Below, one piece after another: positions 52,662-62,538 of a stretch of DNA of 64,000 bases. The notes below the pieces were generated by a model. The model was not told where the DNA came from. It did not search any database and saw only the letters and a program-made list of their open reading frames with translations. Where the stretch lies: the NCBI GenBank assembly GCA_947487205.1, contig CANKVU010000003.1:62001-126000 (forward strand), in the 5' to 3' direction. The number at the start of each line of letters is the position of its first letter. Position 1 is the stretch's first letter. The translations under genes and the position numbers were made by a program. This stretch comes from an uncultured Paracoccaceae bacterium (lineage in GTDB: Bacteria; Pseudomonadota; Alphaproteobacteria; Rhodobacterales; Rhodobacteraceae).

Positions 52662-53045
52662 TCACGCCTTGCGGAGAAGCTCGCGGATCTCGATCAGCAC
52701 GTCGAGTTCGGAGGGGCCGGTCTGGACCTCGGGGGCGATGTCGTCGGGCTTTTCGGCCACCGACTTGATGCGATTGACGACCTTGACCAGCAGGAACACC
52801 ACGAAGGCGACGATCAGGAAATTGATCACGGCGGTGATGAAGCTGCCGTACATGAACTGCGCGTCGCCGATGCCGACCGAAAGGCCCGAGAAGTCGAGCC
52901 CGCCGACGAAGAGTCCGATCAGCGGATTGATCAGGTCCTGCACGAGGGACGTGACGATGGCCGTGAAGGCCGCCCCGATGATGATGCCGACGGCAAGGTC
53001 CATGACATTGCCCTTGGCGATGAAATCCTTGAACTCCCTGATCAT
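52662..53045 (-). CDS. mscL: Large-conductance mechanosensitive channel MscL
   Basis: 127 residues, two membrane helices; pentameric emergency valve in osmotic down-shock. [20 protein letters not shown] with [44 protein letters not shown], and C-terminal helix [14 protein letters not shown] at 53045 has AAAGGGGGG upstream and fits the family; the longer frame does not. Confidence 0.96.
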   Translation of the reverse strand: MIREFKDFIAKGNVMDLAVGIIIGAAFTAIVTSLVQDLINPLIGLFVGGLDFSGLSVGIGDAQFMYGSFITAVINFLIVAFVVFLLVKVVNRIKSVAEKPDDIAPEVQTGPSELDVLIEIRELLRKA

Positions 53046-53129
53046 TCTTGGCCCCCCTTTCCCGGCTTTCGGAAGAGCAGGAGGACCAGATCGATCCCGC
53101 AGCGTCAAGATGGCGCGGCGTCGCGGGCC

Positions 53130-54080
53130 TCAGGCCGGTTCGCGCAGCGCCCGGGGCACCTTGAACTCGACGTTCTCGGTCGCGGTCTCCACCAGGCGCA
53201 CGGTCACGGCGTAGCGCTCGCGGAAGGCGTCGATCACCTCGTCGATCAGGACCTCGGGCGCCGAGGCGCCGGCGGTGATGCCGACCGAGCCGATCCCTTC
53301 GAGCGCGCGCCAGTCGATGTCGGCGGCGCGCTGGACGAGCTGAGCATAGGCGCAGCCGGCCCGGCGGCCGACCTCCACCAGGCGCTTCGAGTTCGACGAG
53401 TTCGGGGCGCCGACGACCAGCATCGCGTCGATCCCGGGCGCCATCGCCTTCACCGCCTCCTGGCGGTTCGTCGTCGCGTAGCAGATGTCTTCCTTGTGGG
53501 GGCCGACGATGGCCGGGAACCGGGCCCGCAGTGCGGCGACGATGCCGGCGGTGTCGTCCACCGAGAGCGTCGTCTGGGTGATGAAGGCGAGCTTCTCGGG
53601 ATCGCGAACCTTGAGGCCGCCCACGTCGTCGGGCGTTTCCACCAGCAGCACCTCGCCCTCGGGGAGCTGGCCCATCGTGCCCAGCGTCTCGGGGTGGCCT
53701 GCATGGCCGATCATCACCATCTGCAGGCCGTTCTGGTGATGGCGCTCGGCCTCGATATGCACCTTGGAGACCAGGGGGCAGGTGGCGTCGACATAGATCA
53801 TCTCCCGCGCGCGGGCCTCGGCCGGCACCGCCTTGGGCACGCCATGGGCGGAGAAGATCACCGGGCGGTCGCCCGGCGCCTCGTCGAGTTCCTCGACGAA
53901 GACCGCGCCCTTGTCCCGCAGCCCGTCGACGACGAACTTGTTGTGGACGATCTCGTGGCGGACATAGACGGGGGGGCCCCACTTCTCCAGCGCGAGTTCG
54001 ACGATCTTGATCGCGCGATCGACACCGGCGCAGAACCCCCGGGGCGCGGCGAGATGAAGCGTGAGCGGCGGTCTGGTCAT
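53130..54080 (-). CDS. ispH: 4-hydroxy-3-methylbut-2-enyl diphosphate reductase IspH
   Basis: 316 residues; last step of the MEP isoprenoid pathway. Iron-sulphur cysteines in [25 protein letters not shown] and [47 protein letters not shown], and [13 protein letters not shown] are all present. Preceded by its own 82-bp gap. Confidence 0.97.
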   Translation of the reverse strand: MTRPPLTLHLAAPRGFCAGVDRAIKIVELALEKWGPPVYVRHEIVHNKFVVDGLRDKGAVFVEELDEAPGDRPVIFSAHGVPKAVPAEARAREMIYVDATCPLVSKVHIEAERHHQNGLQMVMIGHAGHPETLGTMGQLPEGEVLLVETPDDVGGLKVRDPEKLAFITQTTLSVDDTAGIVAALRARFPAIVGPHKEDICYATTNRQEAVKAMAPGIDAMLVVGAPNSSNSKRLVEVGRRAGCAYAQLVQRAADIDWRALEGIGSVGITAGASAPEVLIDEVIDAFRERYAVTVRLVETATENVEFKVPRALREPA

Positions 54081-54162
54081 GGGCGAGCCTCCTTGCCTGA
54101 CACCTAGGGACCCGCGCGCGCGGCGTCCAGACGGCGGCGAAACGCGATCGGCGGGCCCGGCC

Positions 54163-54600
54163 TCATCCCAGGAGGCCCGCGGTCGCCGCCGCGAGGATGG
54201 CGTAGCGGCCGGTCTTGGCCAGGGTCACCAGCACGAGGAAGGTCCAGACCGGGGTGCGCAGGACGCCCGCCACCACGGTGATCGCGTCCCCGAAGGGCGC
54301 CCAGCTGAGCAGGAGGCTCCAGACCCCCCATCGCGCGTACCAGTCCTGCGCCCGGTCGAGCTGTCCCCGGGTGACGGGAAACCACTTGCGGTCGCGGAAC
54401 CGCTCGATGCCCCGGCCCATGACGTAGTTCACGGCCGATCCCAGGACGTTCCCGAGGCTCGCGACCGCGAGGAGCAGCCACAGCGGGACGATGCCGCGGG
54501 CCTGAAGGCCGACGAAAACGATTTCGGACTGGAAGGGCAGCAGCGTCGCGGCCCCCAGCGCGGCGGCGAACATGCCGACGAGCGACAGGGCCGGGTCCAC
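54163..54600 (-). CDS. YqaA-family membrane protein (DedA-like)
   Basis: 145 residues. [52 protein letters not shown] and [17 protein letters not shown] are the conserved YqaA/VTT-like blocks. Integral inner-membrane protein, function unknown. Starts with GTG at 54600, 14 bp after the NYN gene. Confidence 0.87.
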   Translation of the reverse strand: MDPALSLVGMFAAALGAATLLPFQSEIVFVGLQARGIVPLWLLLAVASLGNVLGSAVNYVMGRGIERFRDRKWFPVTRGQLDRAQDWYARWGVWSLLLSWAPFGDAITVVAGVLRTPVWTFLVLVTLAKTGRYAILAAATAGLLG

Positions 54601-54614
54601 GCCGGAGGGGGCGG

Positions 54615-55175
54615 TCAGGCGCTTCTGGCGTTCGTCTGCGGCTCGTCCCGGGGGGCGCGGCCGATGACCTCGCGCAATTCCTCGAGCTCGATGAAGTTGT
54701 CGGCCTGGCGGCGCAATTCGTCCGCGATCATCGGCGGCTGTGAGCGGATCGTGGAGACAACCGATACGCGAACACCTTGCCGTTGCAGGGACTCAACCAA
54801 GGGGCGAAAATCGCCGTCGCCGGAGAACAGGACCGCGTGGTCGATCCGGGGGGCTAGTTCCATCGCATCGACCGTCAGCTCGATGTCCATGTTTCCCTTG
54901 ACCTTCCGCCGGCCATGGCTGTCGATGTATTCCTTGGCCGGCTTGGTCACCATGGTGAAGCCGTTGTAGTGGAGCCAGTCCACGAGGGGGCGGATCGGGG
55001 AATATTCGTCGTTTTCCAGCAGGGCCGTGTAATAGAAGGCCCGCAGCAGCTTTCCCCGGCGCATGAACTCCTGCCGGAGCAGCTTGTAGTCGATGTCGAA
55101 GCCAAGCGACTTGCCGGCGGCGTAGAGATTGGACCCGTCGATGAAGAGCGCCAGCCTTTCGTCGCGATAGAACAT
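54615..55175 (-). CDS. NYN-domain (LabA/DUF88) putative ribonuclease
   Basis: 186 residues. PIN-like NYN domain acidic residues: LALFIDGSNLYAAGKSLGFD, GNMDIELTVDAME and LFSGDGDFRPLVESLQRQG; conserved tail SQPPMIADELRRQADNFIEL. ATG at 55175 (MFYRDERLALF) is chosen: AAGGA is 8 nt upstream and a TATAAT -10 at 55223-55218 lies between it and an alternative ATG at 55250. Probably RNA processing. Confidence 0.88.
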   Translation of the reverse strand: MFYRDERLALFIDGSNLYAAGKSLGFDIDYKLLRQEFMRRGKLLRAFYYTALLENDEYSPIRPLVDWLHYNGFTMVTKPAKEYIDSHGRRKVKGNMDIELTVDAMELAPRIDHAVLFSGDGDFRPLVESLQRQGVRVSVVSTIRSQPPMIADELRRQADNFIELEELREVIGRAPRDEPQTNARSA

Positions 55176-55217
55176 AAAGTCGTCCTTTATCTTCGGGGCG
55201 CTTGGACGCCCCTTGTC

Positions 55218-55223
55218 ATTATA
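55218..55223 (-). promoter_or_regulatory. -10 element of the NYN gene promoter
   Basis: Perfect TATAAT on the minus strand, 42 nt before the ATG; only a weak -35-like sequence 17 nt upstream. The leader then contains a GGGGCG/CGCCCC hairpin (55192-55209). Confidence 0.45.
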
Positions 55224-55277
55224 GTTCTGCCCAGTGATCACGGTCGCCATAAGGCGGGGAGTTCGCAAGATATCCGA

Positions 55278-55850
55278 ATGGTTAGAGCGGAATTCAATAC
55301 TGTACTCGCGCTAGGCGCGAATTTGCCGATCGCGGCGGATTCCCCCCGGCGGACGATCGCGCTCGCTCTGGAGCATCTTGCACGCGCGGGGCTGGCCGTC
55401 CAGCGTCGATCCGCCCTTTATTCGACGCCCGCGCACCCGCCCGGATCGGGGCCCGATTTCGTCAACGCGGCGGTGGCGATCCGCACCGACCTTCCGCCGC
55501 GTAAGGTACTGACCATATTGCACGAGATCGAGTCCGCGTTCGGCCGGACCAGGGCCGGCCGGTGGGGGCCCCGGACGCTCGACATCGACCTGATCGCCAT
55601 GGGCGATAAGGTCGCACCGGACCCCCAGACCCATGCCTTTTGGCGGGCGCTGTCGCCGGAGCGCCAGGAGAGCGATGTTCCCGAAGAATTGATTCTCCCG
55701 CATCCCCGGTTGCAGGACCGGGCATTCGTGCTCGTGCCGATGGCCGACGTGGCGCCCGGATGGCGGCATCCCCTTCTGGGACAAGATGTCGCGGAAATGC
55801 TGGAGGACCTGCCGCGGGCGGCCGTGGCGGGGATCCGGAGGCTCGACTGA
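55278..55850 (+). CDS. folK: Hydroxymethyldihydropterin pyrophosphokinase FolK
   Basis: 190 residues. LALGANLP, RSALYSTPAHPP, DFVNAAVAIRTDLPP, LHEIESAFGRTRAGRWGPRT then LDIDLI are HPPK motifs; ILPHPRLQDRAFVLVPMADV is the ending. Folate pathway. Divergent from the NYN gene with 102 bp between starts. About 30 residues longer than E. coli FolK because of an insert near residues 115-135. Confidence 0.94.
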   Translation: MVRAEFNTVLALGANLPIAADSPRRTIALALEHLARAGLAVQRRSALYSTPAHPPGSGPDFVNAAVAIRTDLPPRKVLTILHEIESAFGRTRAGRWGPRTLDIDLIAMGDKVAPDPQTHAFWRALSPERQESDVPEELILPHPRLQDRAFVLVPMADVAPGWRHPLLGQDVAEMLEDLPRAAVAGIRRLD

Positions 55851-55872
55851 CAGGGAACGCCGCGGGCGCGGG

Positions 55873-55901
55873 TTGTCAATCCCCCATCTCTGGCGTATCA
55901 G
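55873..55901 (+). promoter_or_regulatory. Putative promoter of rpoZ-rsh
   Basis: -35 TTGTCA (55873-55878), 17-nt spacer, -10 TATCAG (55896-55901). Start near 55908, leaving a 61-nt leader before the rpoZ ATG. Confidence 0.6.
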
Positions 55902-55968
55902 GGCCTCTTCTGGCGACCGGGGTGCGACTCCCCCGGCATGCCAGTCGTGAACTGCTCAGGAGGTGTCC

Positions 55969-56337
55969 ATGGCCCGCGTGACCGTAGAGGACTGCGTCGA
56001 CAAGGTTCCGAACCGTTTCGAACTGGTGCTGCTGGCAGCGCACCGGGCGCGCGAGATCGCGTCGGGGTCGGCCCCGACGGTGGATCGCGACAACGACAAG
56101 AACCCGGTCGTCTCCCTGCGCGAGATCGCCGAGGAGACCCAGCAGGCCGACGACCTGCGCGAGCGCATGATCGAGAGCCACCAGACCCAGATCGAGGTGG
56201 ACGAACCCGAGGAGGACGCGATGTCGCTCCTCATGGGAGGCGGCGGCGGTGCCGCCGAGCAGGACAAGCCCGCGCAGGACGACATGTCCGAGGAAAAGCT
56301 GCTGCGGGCCTTGATGGACGCCCAGAAAAGCCAGTAA
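55969..56337 (+). CDS. rpoZ: RNA polymerase omega subunit RpoZ
   Basis: 122 residues. [20 protein letters not shown] with [10 protein letters not shown] is the omega core; [15 protein letters not shown] follows, with an acidic, glycine-containing tail. ATG at 55969 with AGGAGG upstream is preferred over GTG two codons earlier. The rpoZ-rsh order is common in bacteria and links omega, a ppGpp-binding subunit, with the ppGpp enzyme. Confidence 0.96.
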   Translation: MARVTVEDCVDKVPNRFELVLLAAHRAREIASGSAPTVDRDNDKNPVVSLREIAEETQQADDLRERMIESHQTQIEVDEPEEDAMSLLMGGGGGAAEQDKPAQDDMSEEKLLRALMDAQKSQ

Positions 56338-56367
56338 CGGGGCGGCGCGCCCGCCGCGCCGGAGGCC

Positions 56368-58509
56368 ATGGATGACGGCGCGATATGGATGGAGGATGCG
56401 GACCGGCTGATCACCCGGGTCCGCGCCTACAATCCGCGTGCCGATATCGACCGGATCCGGGACGCTTATCGCTACGGCGCCGAGATGCATGCGGGCCAGA
56501 CCCGCCATTCGGGCGAACCCTACATCTCCCATCCCCTGTCGGTGGCGATGATCCTGGCGGAGCAGCGCCTGGACGACGCGACGATCGTCACCGCGCTGCT
56601 GCACGACACGATCGAGGACACGCGGTCGACCTACGGAGAGGTCGCGGGCCGGTTCGGCACCGAGATCGCCGACCTCGTCGACGGCGTCACCAAGCTGACC
56701 AAGCTGCAGCTCACCTCCACCGAGACGAAACAGGCCGAGAATTTCCGCAAGCTGTTCATGGCGATGAGCCGGGACATCCGGGTGATCCTGGTCAAGCTGG
56801 CCGACCGGCTGCACAACATGCGCACGATCAAGGCGATGCGCCCCGAGAAGCAGGGCCAGAAGGCCCGCGAGACGATGGACATCTACGCCCCCCTGGCCGG
56901 CCGGATGGGGATGCAGTGGATGCGCGAGGAGCTGGAGGACCTGGCCTTCGGCGTGCTGAACCCCGAGGGGCGCACCTCGATCATTCGCCGCTTCATCACG
57001 CTCCAGCGCGAGACGGGGGACGTGATCGACAAGATCACCTCGGACATCAGGGTGGAGCTCGACCGGGCAGGCATCGGGGGCGACGTGCAGGGCCGGGCCA
57101 AGCGGCCCTTCTCGATCTGGCGCAAGATGGAGGAGAAGAAGATCGGCTTCTCCCGCCTCTCGGACATCTACGGCTTCCGCGTGATCGTCGAGACCGAGGG
57201 CGAATGCTATGCCGTGCTGGGCGCGATCCACCACCGCTGGCGCGCCGTGCCGGGGCGGTTCAAGGATTACATCAGCCAGCCGAAATCGAACGGCTACCGC
57301 TCCATCCACACCACCGTCTCGGGGCGCGACGGCAAGCGGGTGGAGGTGCAGATCCGCACCCGCGAGATGCACGAGGTGGCCGAGGCGGGGGTCGCCGCCC
57401 ACTGGGCCTATCGGGACGGCGTCCGGGTCAAGAACCCCTTCGCCGTCGATCCCGCCGGCTGGATCAGTGCCCTGACCGAGCAGTTCGACGCCGCCGACGA
57501 CCACGACGAGTTCCTCGAGGCCGTGAAGCTCGAGATGTATTCCGACCAGGTGTTCTGCTTCACGCCCAAGGGCGAGGTGGTGAAGCTGCCCAAGGGGGCG
57601 ACGCCGCTCGATTTCGCCTACGCGATCCATACCCGGATCGGCGACCGGGCGGTGGGGGCGAAGGTCGATTCGATCCGCGTCCCGCTGTGGCACAAGCTCA
57701 GGAACGGCCAGTCGGTGGAGATCCTGACGGCCGAGGGGCAGAGCCCGCAATCCTCCTGGCTGGACCTGGCCGTGACGGGGCGGGCGAAATCGGCGATCCG
57801 GCGCTCGCTGCGCGAGGCGGACCGGGACCGGTTCATCCGGCTGGGCACGGAACTGTCGCGGGTCGCGTTCGACCAGGTCGGCAAGCGGCTGTCGGACAAG
57901 GCGCTGACCACGGCGGCGCGGCAGATGGGCCTGCCCTCCTCGGACGAGCTGCTGGCGCGGATCGGGTCGGCCGAACTGGAGACGCGCGCGGTCGTGGAAC
58001 TGCTCTATCCCGGCATCCCGCAGCACCGGGGCGACGAGATCGACGCCCGGGTGGCGGTGGTCGGGCTGCAGCCGGACCAGACGTTCCGCCGGGCGCGATG
58101 CTGCCAGCCCCTGCCGGGGGAGCGGATCGTCGGCATCTCCTATCGCGGCGAGGGGGTCCTGATCCATGCCATCGATTGCGAGGCGCTGGTCGAATACGAG
58201 GACCAGCCCGAGCGCTGGATCGACCTCGCGTGGCACGGCGGCGTTCACCCGCCCGTCCACGACGTGACGTTCGACATCACGATCTCGAACGATGCGGGGG
58301 TGCTCGGGCGGATCTGCACCCTGATCGGCCAGCAGGAGGCCAACATCTCGGACCTCGTCTTTGCCGAACGGCGGCAGGATTTCTACCGGCTGAGCATCTC
58401 GGTGCAGTTGCGGAGCGCCGAGCACATGCATGCCGTGCGCCTGGCGCTCGATGCCGAACCCGATGTCGCGACCATCGCGCGGCATCGCGATCCCACCCTG
58501 ATGCCGTGA
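56368..58509 (+). CDS. rsh: Bifunctional (p)ppGpp synthetase/hydrolase RSH
   Basis: 713 residues. N-terminal HD hydrolase with intact HDTIEDT and HPLSVAMILAEQ, synthetase domain with GRFKDYISQPKSNGYRSIHT (RFKD type, as in bifunctional enzymes), TGS domain DQVFCFTPKGEVVKLPKGAT, and a C-terminal ACT domain (SNDAGVLGRICTLIGQQEAN). The single RSH of Alphaproteobacteria. ATG at 56368 has GGAGG close by; ATG at 56389 is an alternative. Confidence 0.96.
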   Translation: MDDGAIWMEDADRLITRVRAYNPRADIDRIRDAYRYGAEMHAGQTRHSGEPYISHPLSVAMILAEQRLDDATIVTALLHDTIEDTRSTYGEVAGRFGTEIADLVDGVTKLTKLQLTSTETKQAENFRKLFMAMSRDIRVILVKLADRLHNMRTIKAMRPEKQGQKARETMDIYAPLAGRMGMQWMREELEDLAFGVLNPEGRTSIIRRFITLQRETGDVIDKITSDIRVELDRAGIGGDVQGRAKRPFSIWRKMEEKKIGFSRLSDIYGFRVIVETEGECYAVLGAIHHRWRAVPGRFKDYISQPKSNGYRSIHTTVSGRDGKRVEVQIRTREMHEVAEAGVAAHWAYRDGVRVKNPFAVDPAGWISALTEQFDAADDHDEFLEAVKLEMYSDQVFCFTPKGEVVKLPKGATPLDFAYAIHTRIGDRAVGAKVDSIRVPLWHKLRNGQSVEILTAEGQSPQSSWLDLAVTGRAKSAIRRSLREADRDRFIRLGTELSRVAFDQVGKRLSDKALTTAARQMGLPSSDELLARIGSAELETRAVVELLYPGIPQHRGDEIDARVAVVGLQPDQTFRRARCCQPLPGERIVGISYRGEGVLIHAIDCEALVEYEDQPERWIDLAWHGGVHPPVHDVTFDITISNDAGVLGRICTLIGQQEANISDLVFAERRQDFYRLSISVQLRSAEHMHAVRLALDAEPDVATIARHRDPTLMP

Positions 58510-58513
58510 TCCG

Positions 58514-59164
58514 ATGTTCAAGCGTCGCACGCCGCGCGGCACGCTTTCGAGCGTCGGTCGCATCCTGTGGCCCCGGGGCGGGTGGATCCGGGCGCTGCGC
58601 TACGTCACCTATCGGATCCGCCGCCTGCCCGACCCGGCCTACAAGATCAGCCGCGGCATCGCCGCCGGCGTCTTCGTCTGCTTCACGCCCCTGTTCGGCC
58701 TGCATTTCCTGATCGCGGCCGGGATCGCCTGGCTGATCGGCGGCAATATCCTGGCCGCGATCCTGGCCACGTTCACCGGCAACCCGATCACCTTTCCCAT
58801 CATCGCCGGCATTTCGGTGCAGCTCGGCAGCTGGATTCTGGGGGAGCCGTCGACCCTGCCGCTCGGGCGGGTGTTCGACGCGTTCAGCCGCGTGTCGGTC
58901 GAATTGTGGTTCAACCTCAAGGCCATGGTCACGGCCCAGCCGGTGCATTGGGGTCACATGGACTGGTTCTTCGATCACGTCTTCCTGCCCTATCTGGTGG
59001 GCGGGATCGGTCCGGGGCTGCTGGCGGCGGTGGTGGCCTATGCGATATCGCGGCCGATCATCAACGCCTACCAGAAGGCCCGGATCACGCGGCTGAAGAC
59101 GAAGCTGGCCGAACGGCGCGCGCTGGCCGAGGCCGAGATCGCCAAGAAGGAGGGACAGGGATGA
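58514..59164 (+). CDS. DUF2062 membrane protein
   Basis: 216 residues. [20 protein letters not shown] and [20 protein letters not shown] are the DUF2062 marks, with about four membrane segments and a charged C-terminal coiled-coil-like end ([19 protein letters not shown]). Function unknown. Starts 4 bp after the RSH stop and overlaps pdxJ by 4 bp. Confidence 0.9.
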   Translation: MFKRRTPRGTLSSVGRILWPRGGWIRALRYVTYRIRRLPDPAYKISRGIAAGVFVCFTPLFGLHFLIAAGIAWLIGGNILAAILATFTGNPITFPIIAGISVQLGSWILGEPSTLPLGRVFDAFSRVSVELWFNLKAMVTAQPVHWGHMDWFFDHVFLPYLVGGIGPGLLAAVVAYAISRPIINAYQKARITRLKTKLAERRALAEAEIAKKEGQG

Positions 59165-59904
59165 CCGACAGGCTACGCCTGGGGGTGAACATCGATCACG
59201 TGGCCACGGTGCGCAACGCGCGGGGCGGGGATGTTCCCTGCCCGCTGCGCGCGGCTCGGCTGGCCGAGGCGGCCGGCGCCGACGGGATCACCGCGCATCT
59301 GCGCGAGGACCGGCGCCACATCTCAGATGCCGACATCGAGGGGCTGATGCGGCAATTGTCGGTGCCGCTGAACCTGGAGATGGCGGCCACCGACGAGATG
59401 CAGGCCATCGCGCTGCGCCACCGCCCCCACGCGGTCTGCCTGGTGCCCGAGCGGCGCGAGGAGCGGACCACGGAAGGCGGGCTCGAAGTGGCGCGGGAGG
59501 AGAACCGCCTGGCGCATTTCATCGCGCCCCTGGCCGCGGCCGGGTGCCGGGTGTCGATCTTCATCGCCGCCGACCCGGCGCAGATCGAGGCGGCGGCCCG
59601 GATCGGCGCGGCGGTGGTGGAGCTGCATACCGGCGCCTATTGCGATGCCCACGACGCCGGCCGGTGGGAGGATCGCGACGCCGAACTGGCGCGGCTGACC
59701 GGGATGGCCGCCTTCGCCCGGGAGAAGGGGCTCGAGGTCCATGCCGGGCACGGCCTGACCTACGAGACGGTTCCGCCGGTGGCGGCGCTGCCGCAGGTGC
59801 GGGAGCTCAATATCGGCCACTTCCTGATCGGCGAGGCGATCTTTCGCGGCCTCGAAGCCTCGATCCTCGAGATGCGGCGCATCATGGACGCGGCCAGGGG
59901 GTGA
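59161..59904 (+). CDS. pdxJ: Pyridoxine 5'-phosphate synthase PdxJ
   Basis: 247 residues. [15 protein letters not shown] at the start, [69 protein letters not shown] and [17 protein letters not shown]. Closes the ring of pyridoxine phosphate; full length. ATGA overlap with the DUF2062 gene. Confidence 0.98.
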   Translation: MTDRLRLGVNIDHVATVRNARGGDVPCPLRAARLAEAAGADGITAHLREDRRHISDADIEGLMRQLSVPLNLEMAATDEMQAIALRHRPHAVCLVPERREERTTEGGLEVAREENRLAHFIAPLAAAGCRVSIFIAADPAQIEAAARIGAAVVELHTGAYCDAHDAGRWEDRDAELARLTGMAAFAREKGLEVHAGHGLTYETVPPVAALPQVRELNIGHFLIGEAIFRGLEASILEMRRIMDAARG

Positions 59905-59948
59905 GCGGCCGGCCGCCCGCGGGATGATGGCCGAAGCGGCGCGGTCGC

Positions 59949-62480
59949 TCAGTCGCGGGCCCGCAGGATGCCGGCGGGGCGGGCGGCGAGCGGCCCCCAG
60001 GCGAAGGCCAGGCCGGCGAGCAGGGTCAGGACGACCCCGCCCAGGATGACGACGGCCGCCGAGCCCGGAGCGAAGACGTAGCCCGTCTCCATGATGAACC
60101 GGGTCACGCCCCATGCGGACGCGGTGCCGGCGAGGGCGGCCACGAGCCCCGAGGCCAGCCCCAGGATCGCCCAGCGCAGCGCGAAGCTGGCCAGGATCCC
60201 GGCGCGGGCGGCGCCCACCGTCTTGAGGATGGCGGCCTCGTAGGACCGCCCCCGCGTGCCAGCGGCGGCGGCGCCGATCAGCACGACCGCCCCGGTGACG
60301 AGGGTGGCCGACGCGCCGTAGGTCACCGCCGCCGCGACGCCCGACAGGATCTGGGAGACCCGGTCGATGGCGTCGCGCACGCTGATCGCGGTGACGTTCG
60401 GAAACCGGTCGGCCACGTCGCGCAGGATCCGCGCCTCGGCCCCCGGATCGGCATAGACGGTGGCGATCCAGGTATGGGGCGCGCCCTGCAGCGCCGCGGG
60501 GTTCATCACCAGGACGAAGCCGATCCCGGCGGTGGAGAAATCGACCTCGCGGAAGGACGTGATCTCCGCCTCGATGTCGCGGCCCAGGACGTTCACGGTG
60601 AGCCGGTCGCCGAGCGCGAGGCCCAGCTCCGCCGCCTCCTCGGCGGCGAAGCTGATCCGGGCGGGGCCCTGGTAATCTTCGGGCCACCATTCGCCGGCGG
60701 TGATCGTGGTGTCCGGAGGCGGGCTGGCGGCATAGGTGACGCCCCGGTCGCCGCGCAGGACCCAGTGATCGCCCGCGGTCTCGATCGCGTCGGCGCCGTT
60801 GATCCGGGTCACGATGCCCCGCAGCATCGGCGCGGCCTGCACTTCGGCCACCGCCGGATCCTCGGCCAGGGCCCGGATCGCGTCGATCTGGTCGGGCTGG
60901 ATGTCGACCATGAAATAGGAGGGGGCGACCTCGGGCAGGTCGCGTTCGATGGCGGAGCGCAGGTTGGCGTCGATCTGCCCCACCGCCGCGAGCACGGTCA
61001 GCCCCAGCCCTAGGGACAGGACGACCGAGGCGGCCTCTCCGCCCGGGCCGCCGACCGATCCGAAGGCGCTGCGGATCGCCGTGCGGCCCCTGAGCGCGGG
61101 CAGCCGCGCGATGCGGCGGGCGAGGCGGCGCACGCCCCAGGCGGTCGCGAGCAGCGCGCCGAAGGCTGCGAGGAGGCCGAAGGCGGTGTAGAGCGCGAGA
61201 AACGGGATTCCGGACAGCAGCGCGGCGGACCCAACGAGCGCGGCCAGGAGGGCGCCGGTCGCAGCGAGGAAGGCCGGCCGGGGCAGGCCCCCGGGGAGGG
61301 ATCCGCCGTCCCTGAACAGGGCGGCGGCGCGGATGTCCTGCGACTTGGCCAGGGGCCACAGCGTGAAGAGCGCCGCCGCCAGCGTGCCGTAGAGCGCGGC
61401 CTCTAGCAGGGCGCGGGGATAGACCCCGATCGCCGCGGGGACCGGCAGGCGGTCCGCTAGGAGGGGGGCGAAGGCGAGCGGAAGGCCCGCCCCGAGCGTC
61501 AGCCCCAGCCCCAGCGCCAGCGCCGTGACCGCGCCGATCTGGAGCGCGAACACCGCGAGGATCGTCCGCCCCTCGGCGCCCAGCGTCTTGAGGATGGCGA
61601 TCGTCGCGGTCTTCTCCACCATGTGAGCGCGCACCGCCGAAGCGACCCCGACGCCGCCGACGGCGAGCCCGGCAAGCCCCACGAGGACGAGGAACGCGGA
61701 CAGACGGTCGACGAAGCGCTGGATGCCGGGCGCCCCCTCCCGCGCGTCGCGCCAGCGGTAGCCGCCCTCGGGCAGCGCGGCGGCGAGGCGGTCCCGGGCC
61801 GCGTCGAGATCGGCGCCGGGCGGCAGCCTGAGGCGGTACTCGGTCTCGAAGATGGTACCGGGTTCCAGCAGGCCCGTGCCCTCCAGATCGGCGGTTCGCA
61901 CCAGGGTGCGGGGGCCCAGGTCGAAGCCGCCGCCGGCATCGTCCGGCTCGCGCGCGATCCGCGCCGCGAGGCGGAACGTCTTCTGCCCGAGGCGGAACGT
62001 GTCGCCCGGGGACAGGCCCAGCCGATCGGCTAGGACCGGGTCCATCGCCGCGCCGGGCGGATCGCCGGCCAGGGCGGCCCCGGCCCCGGCCGGGGGGGCG
62101 AGGACGAGATCCCCGTAGAGCGGGTAGGCGTCGTCGATGCCCTTGACCTCGGTCAGTGCGCGGTCGGCGCCTCCCTCGTCCTGCGGGACCGTGGCCATCG
62201 AGCGGAACTCCACGATCTCGGACACCGTGCCGAGGTCGCGGAGCGCGGCGCGCTCGGCCGCGCCGGCGAAGCGGTAGGTGAACTCGACCGAGGCGTCGCC
62301 GCCCAGAAGCGTCGCCCCTTCCCGCTGCAGGCCCGCGGTGATGGCCTCGCGGACCGATCCCACCGCGGCGATGGCGGCGATGCCGAGCGCGAGGCAGGCG
62401 AGGAACACCCTGAAGCCCCGGAGCCCGTTCCGGAACCCGGCGCGCAATTCCCGGCGCGCGATCCGGCGGGCAGCGCTCAT
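59949..62480 (-). CDS. ABC transporter permease, FtsX-like (YbbP type)
   Basis: 843 residues. About ten membrane segments in a layout of N-terminal helix, periplasmic domain, three helices, two central helices, second periplasmic domain and three helices, as in YbbP. The FtsX core appears twice: VGVASAVRAHMVEKTATIAI followed by LKTLGAEGRTILAV, and TRGRSYEAAILKTVGAARA. With the ATPase gene behind it, it resembles YbbAP, thought to move or release lipids or lipophilic compounds. 58 bp downstream of the ATPase gene; a repeat tail lies in that gap. Confidence 0.9.
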   Translation of the reverse strand: MSAARRIARRELRAGFRNGLRGFRVFLACLALGIAAIAAVGSVREAITAGLQREGATLLGGDASVEFTYRFAGAAERAALRDLGTVSEIVEFRSMATVPQDEGGADRALTEVKGIDDAYPLYGDLVLAPPAGAGAALAGDPPGAAMDPVLADRLGLSPGDTFRLGQKTFRLAARIAREPDDAGGGFDLGPRTLVRTADLEGTGLLEPGTIFETEYRLRLPPGADLDAARDRLAAALPEGGYRWRDAREGAPGIQRFVDRLSAFLVLVGLAGLAVGGVGVASAVRAHMVEKTATIAILKTLGAEGRTILAVFALQIGAVTALALGLGLTLGAGLPLAFAPLLADRLPVPAAIGVYPRALLEAALYGTLAAALFTLWPLAKSQDIRAAALFRDGGSLPGGLPRPAFLAATGALLAALVGSAALLSGIPFLALYTAFGLLAAFGALLATAWGVRRLARRIARLPALRGRTAIRSAFGSVGGPGGEAASVVLSLGLGLTVLAAVGQIDANLRSAIERDLPEVAPSYFMVDIQPDQIDAIRALAEDPAVAEVQAAPMLRGIVTRINGADAIETAGDHWVLRGDRGVTYAASPPPDTTITAGEWWPEDYQGPARISFAAEEAAELGLALGDRLTVNVLGRDIEAEITSFREVDFSTAGIGFVLVMNPAALQGAPHTWIATVYADPGAEARILRDVADRFPNVTAISVRDAIDRVSQILSGVAAAVTYGASATLVTGAVVLIGAAAAGTRGRSYEAAILKTVGAARAGILASFALRWAILGLASGLVAALAGTASAWGVTRFIMETGYVFAPGSAAVVILGGVVLTLLAGLAFAWGPLAARPAGILRARD

Positions 62481-62514
62481 GCCGCCACCCCGGCGCGGGT
62501 GACGGACGGGGCCG

Positions 62515-62534
62515 GGGTATTTGGGAAAGGGTGA
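62515..62534 (+). repeat. Tail of the dispersed repeat also found in cobN
   Basis: GGGTATTTGGGAAAGGGTGA, 18 of 20 bases identical to the end of the element at 6301-6320 (opposite strand). Here it lies in the 58-bp gap between the ABC ATPase and permease genes, with GACGGGGCC in place of the GC hairpin. Confidence 0.6.
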
Positions 62535-62538
62535 GGCA

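Noticed and set aside
55250-55268. Longer NYN protein starting upstream
   Set aside because: A TATAAT promoter element lies inside this extension and the family begins MFYRDERLALF.
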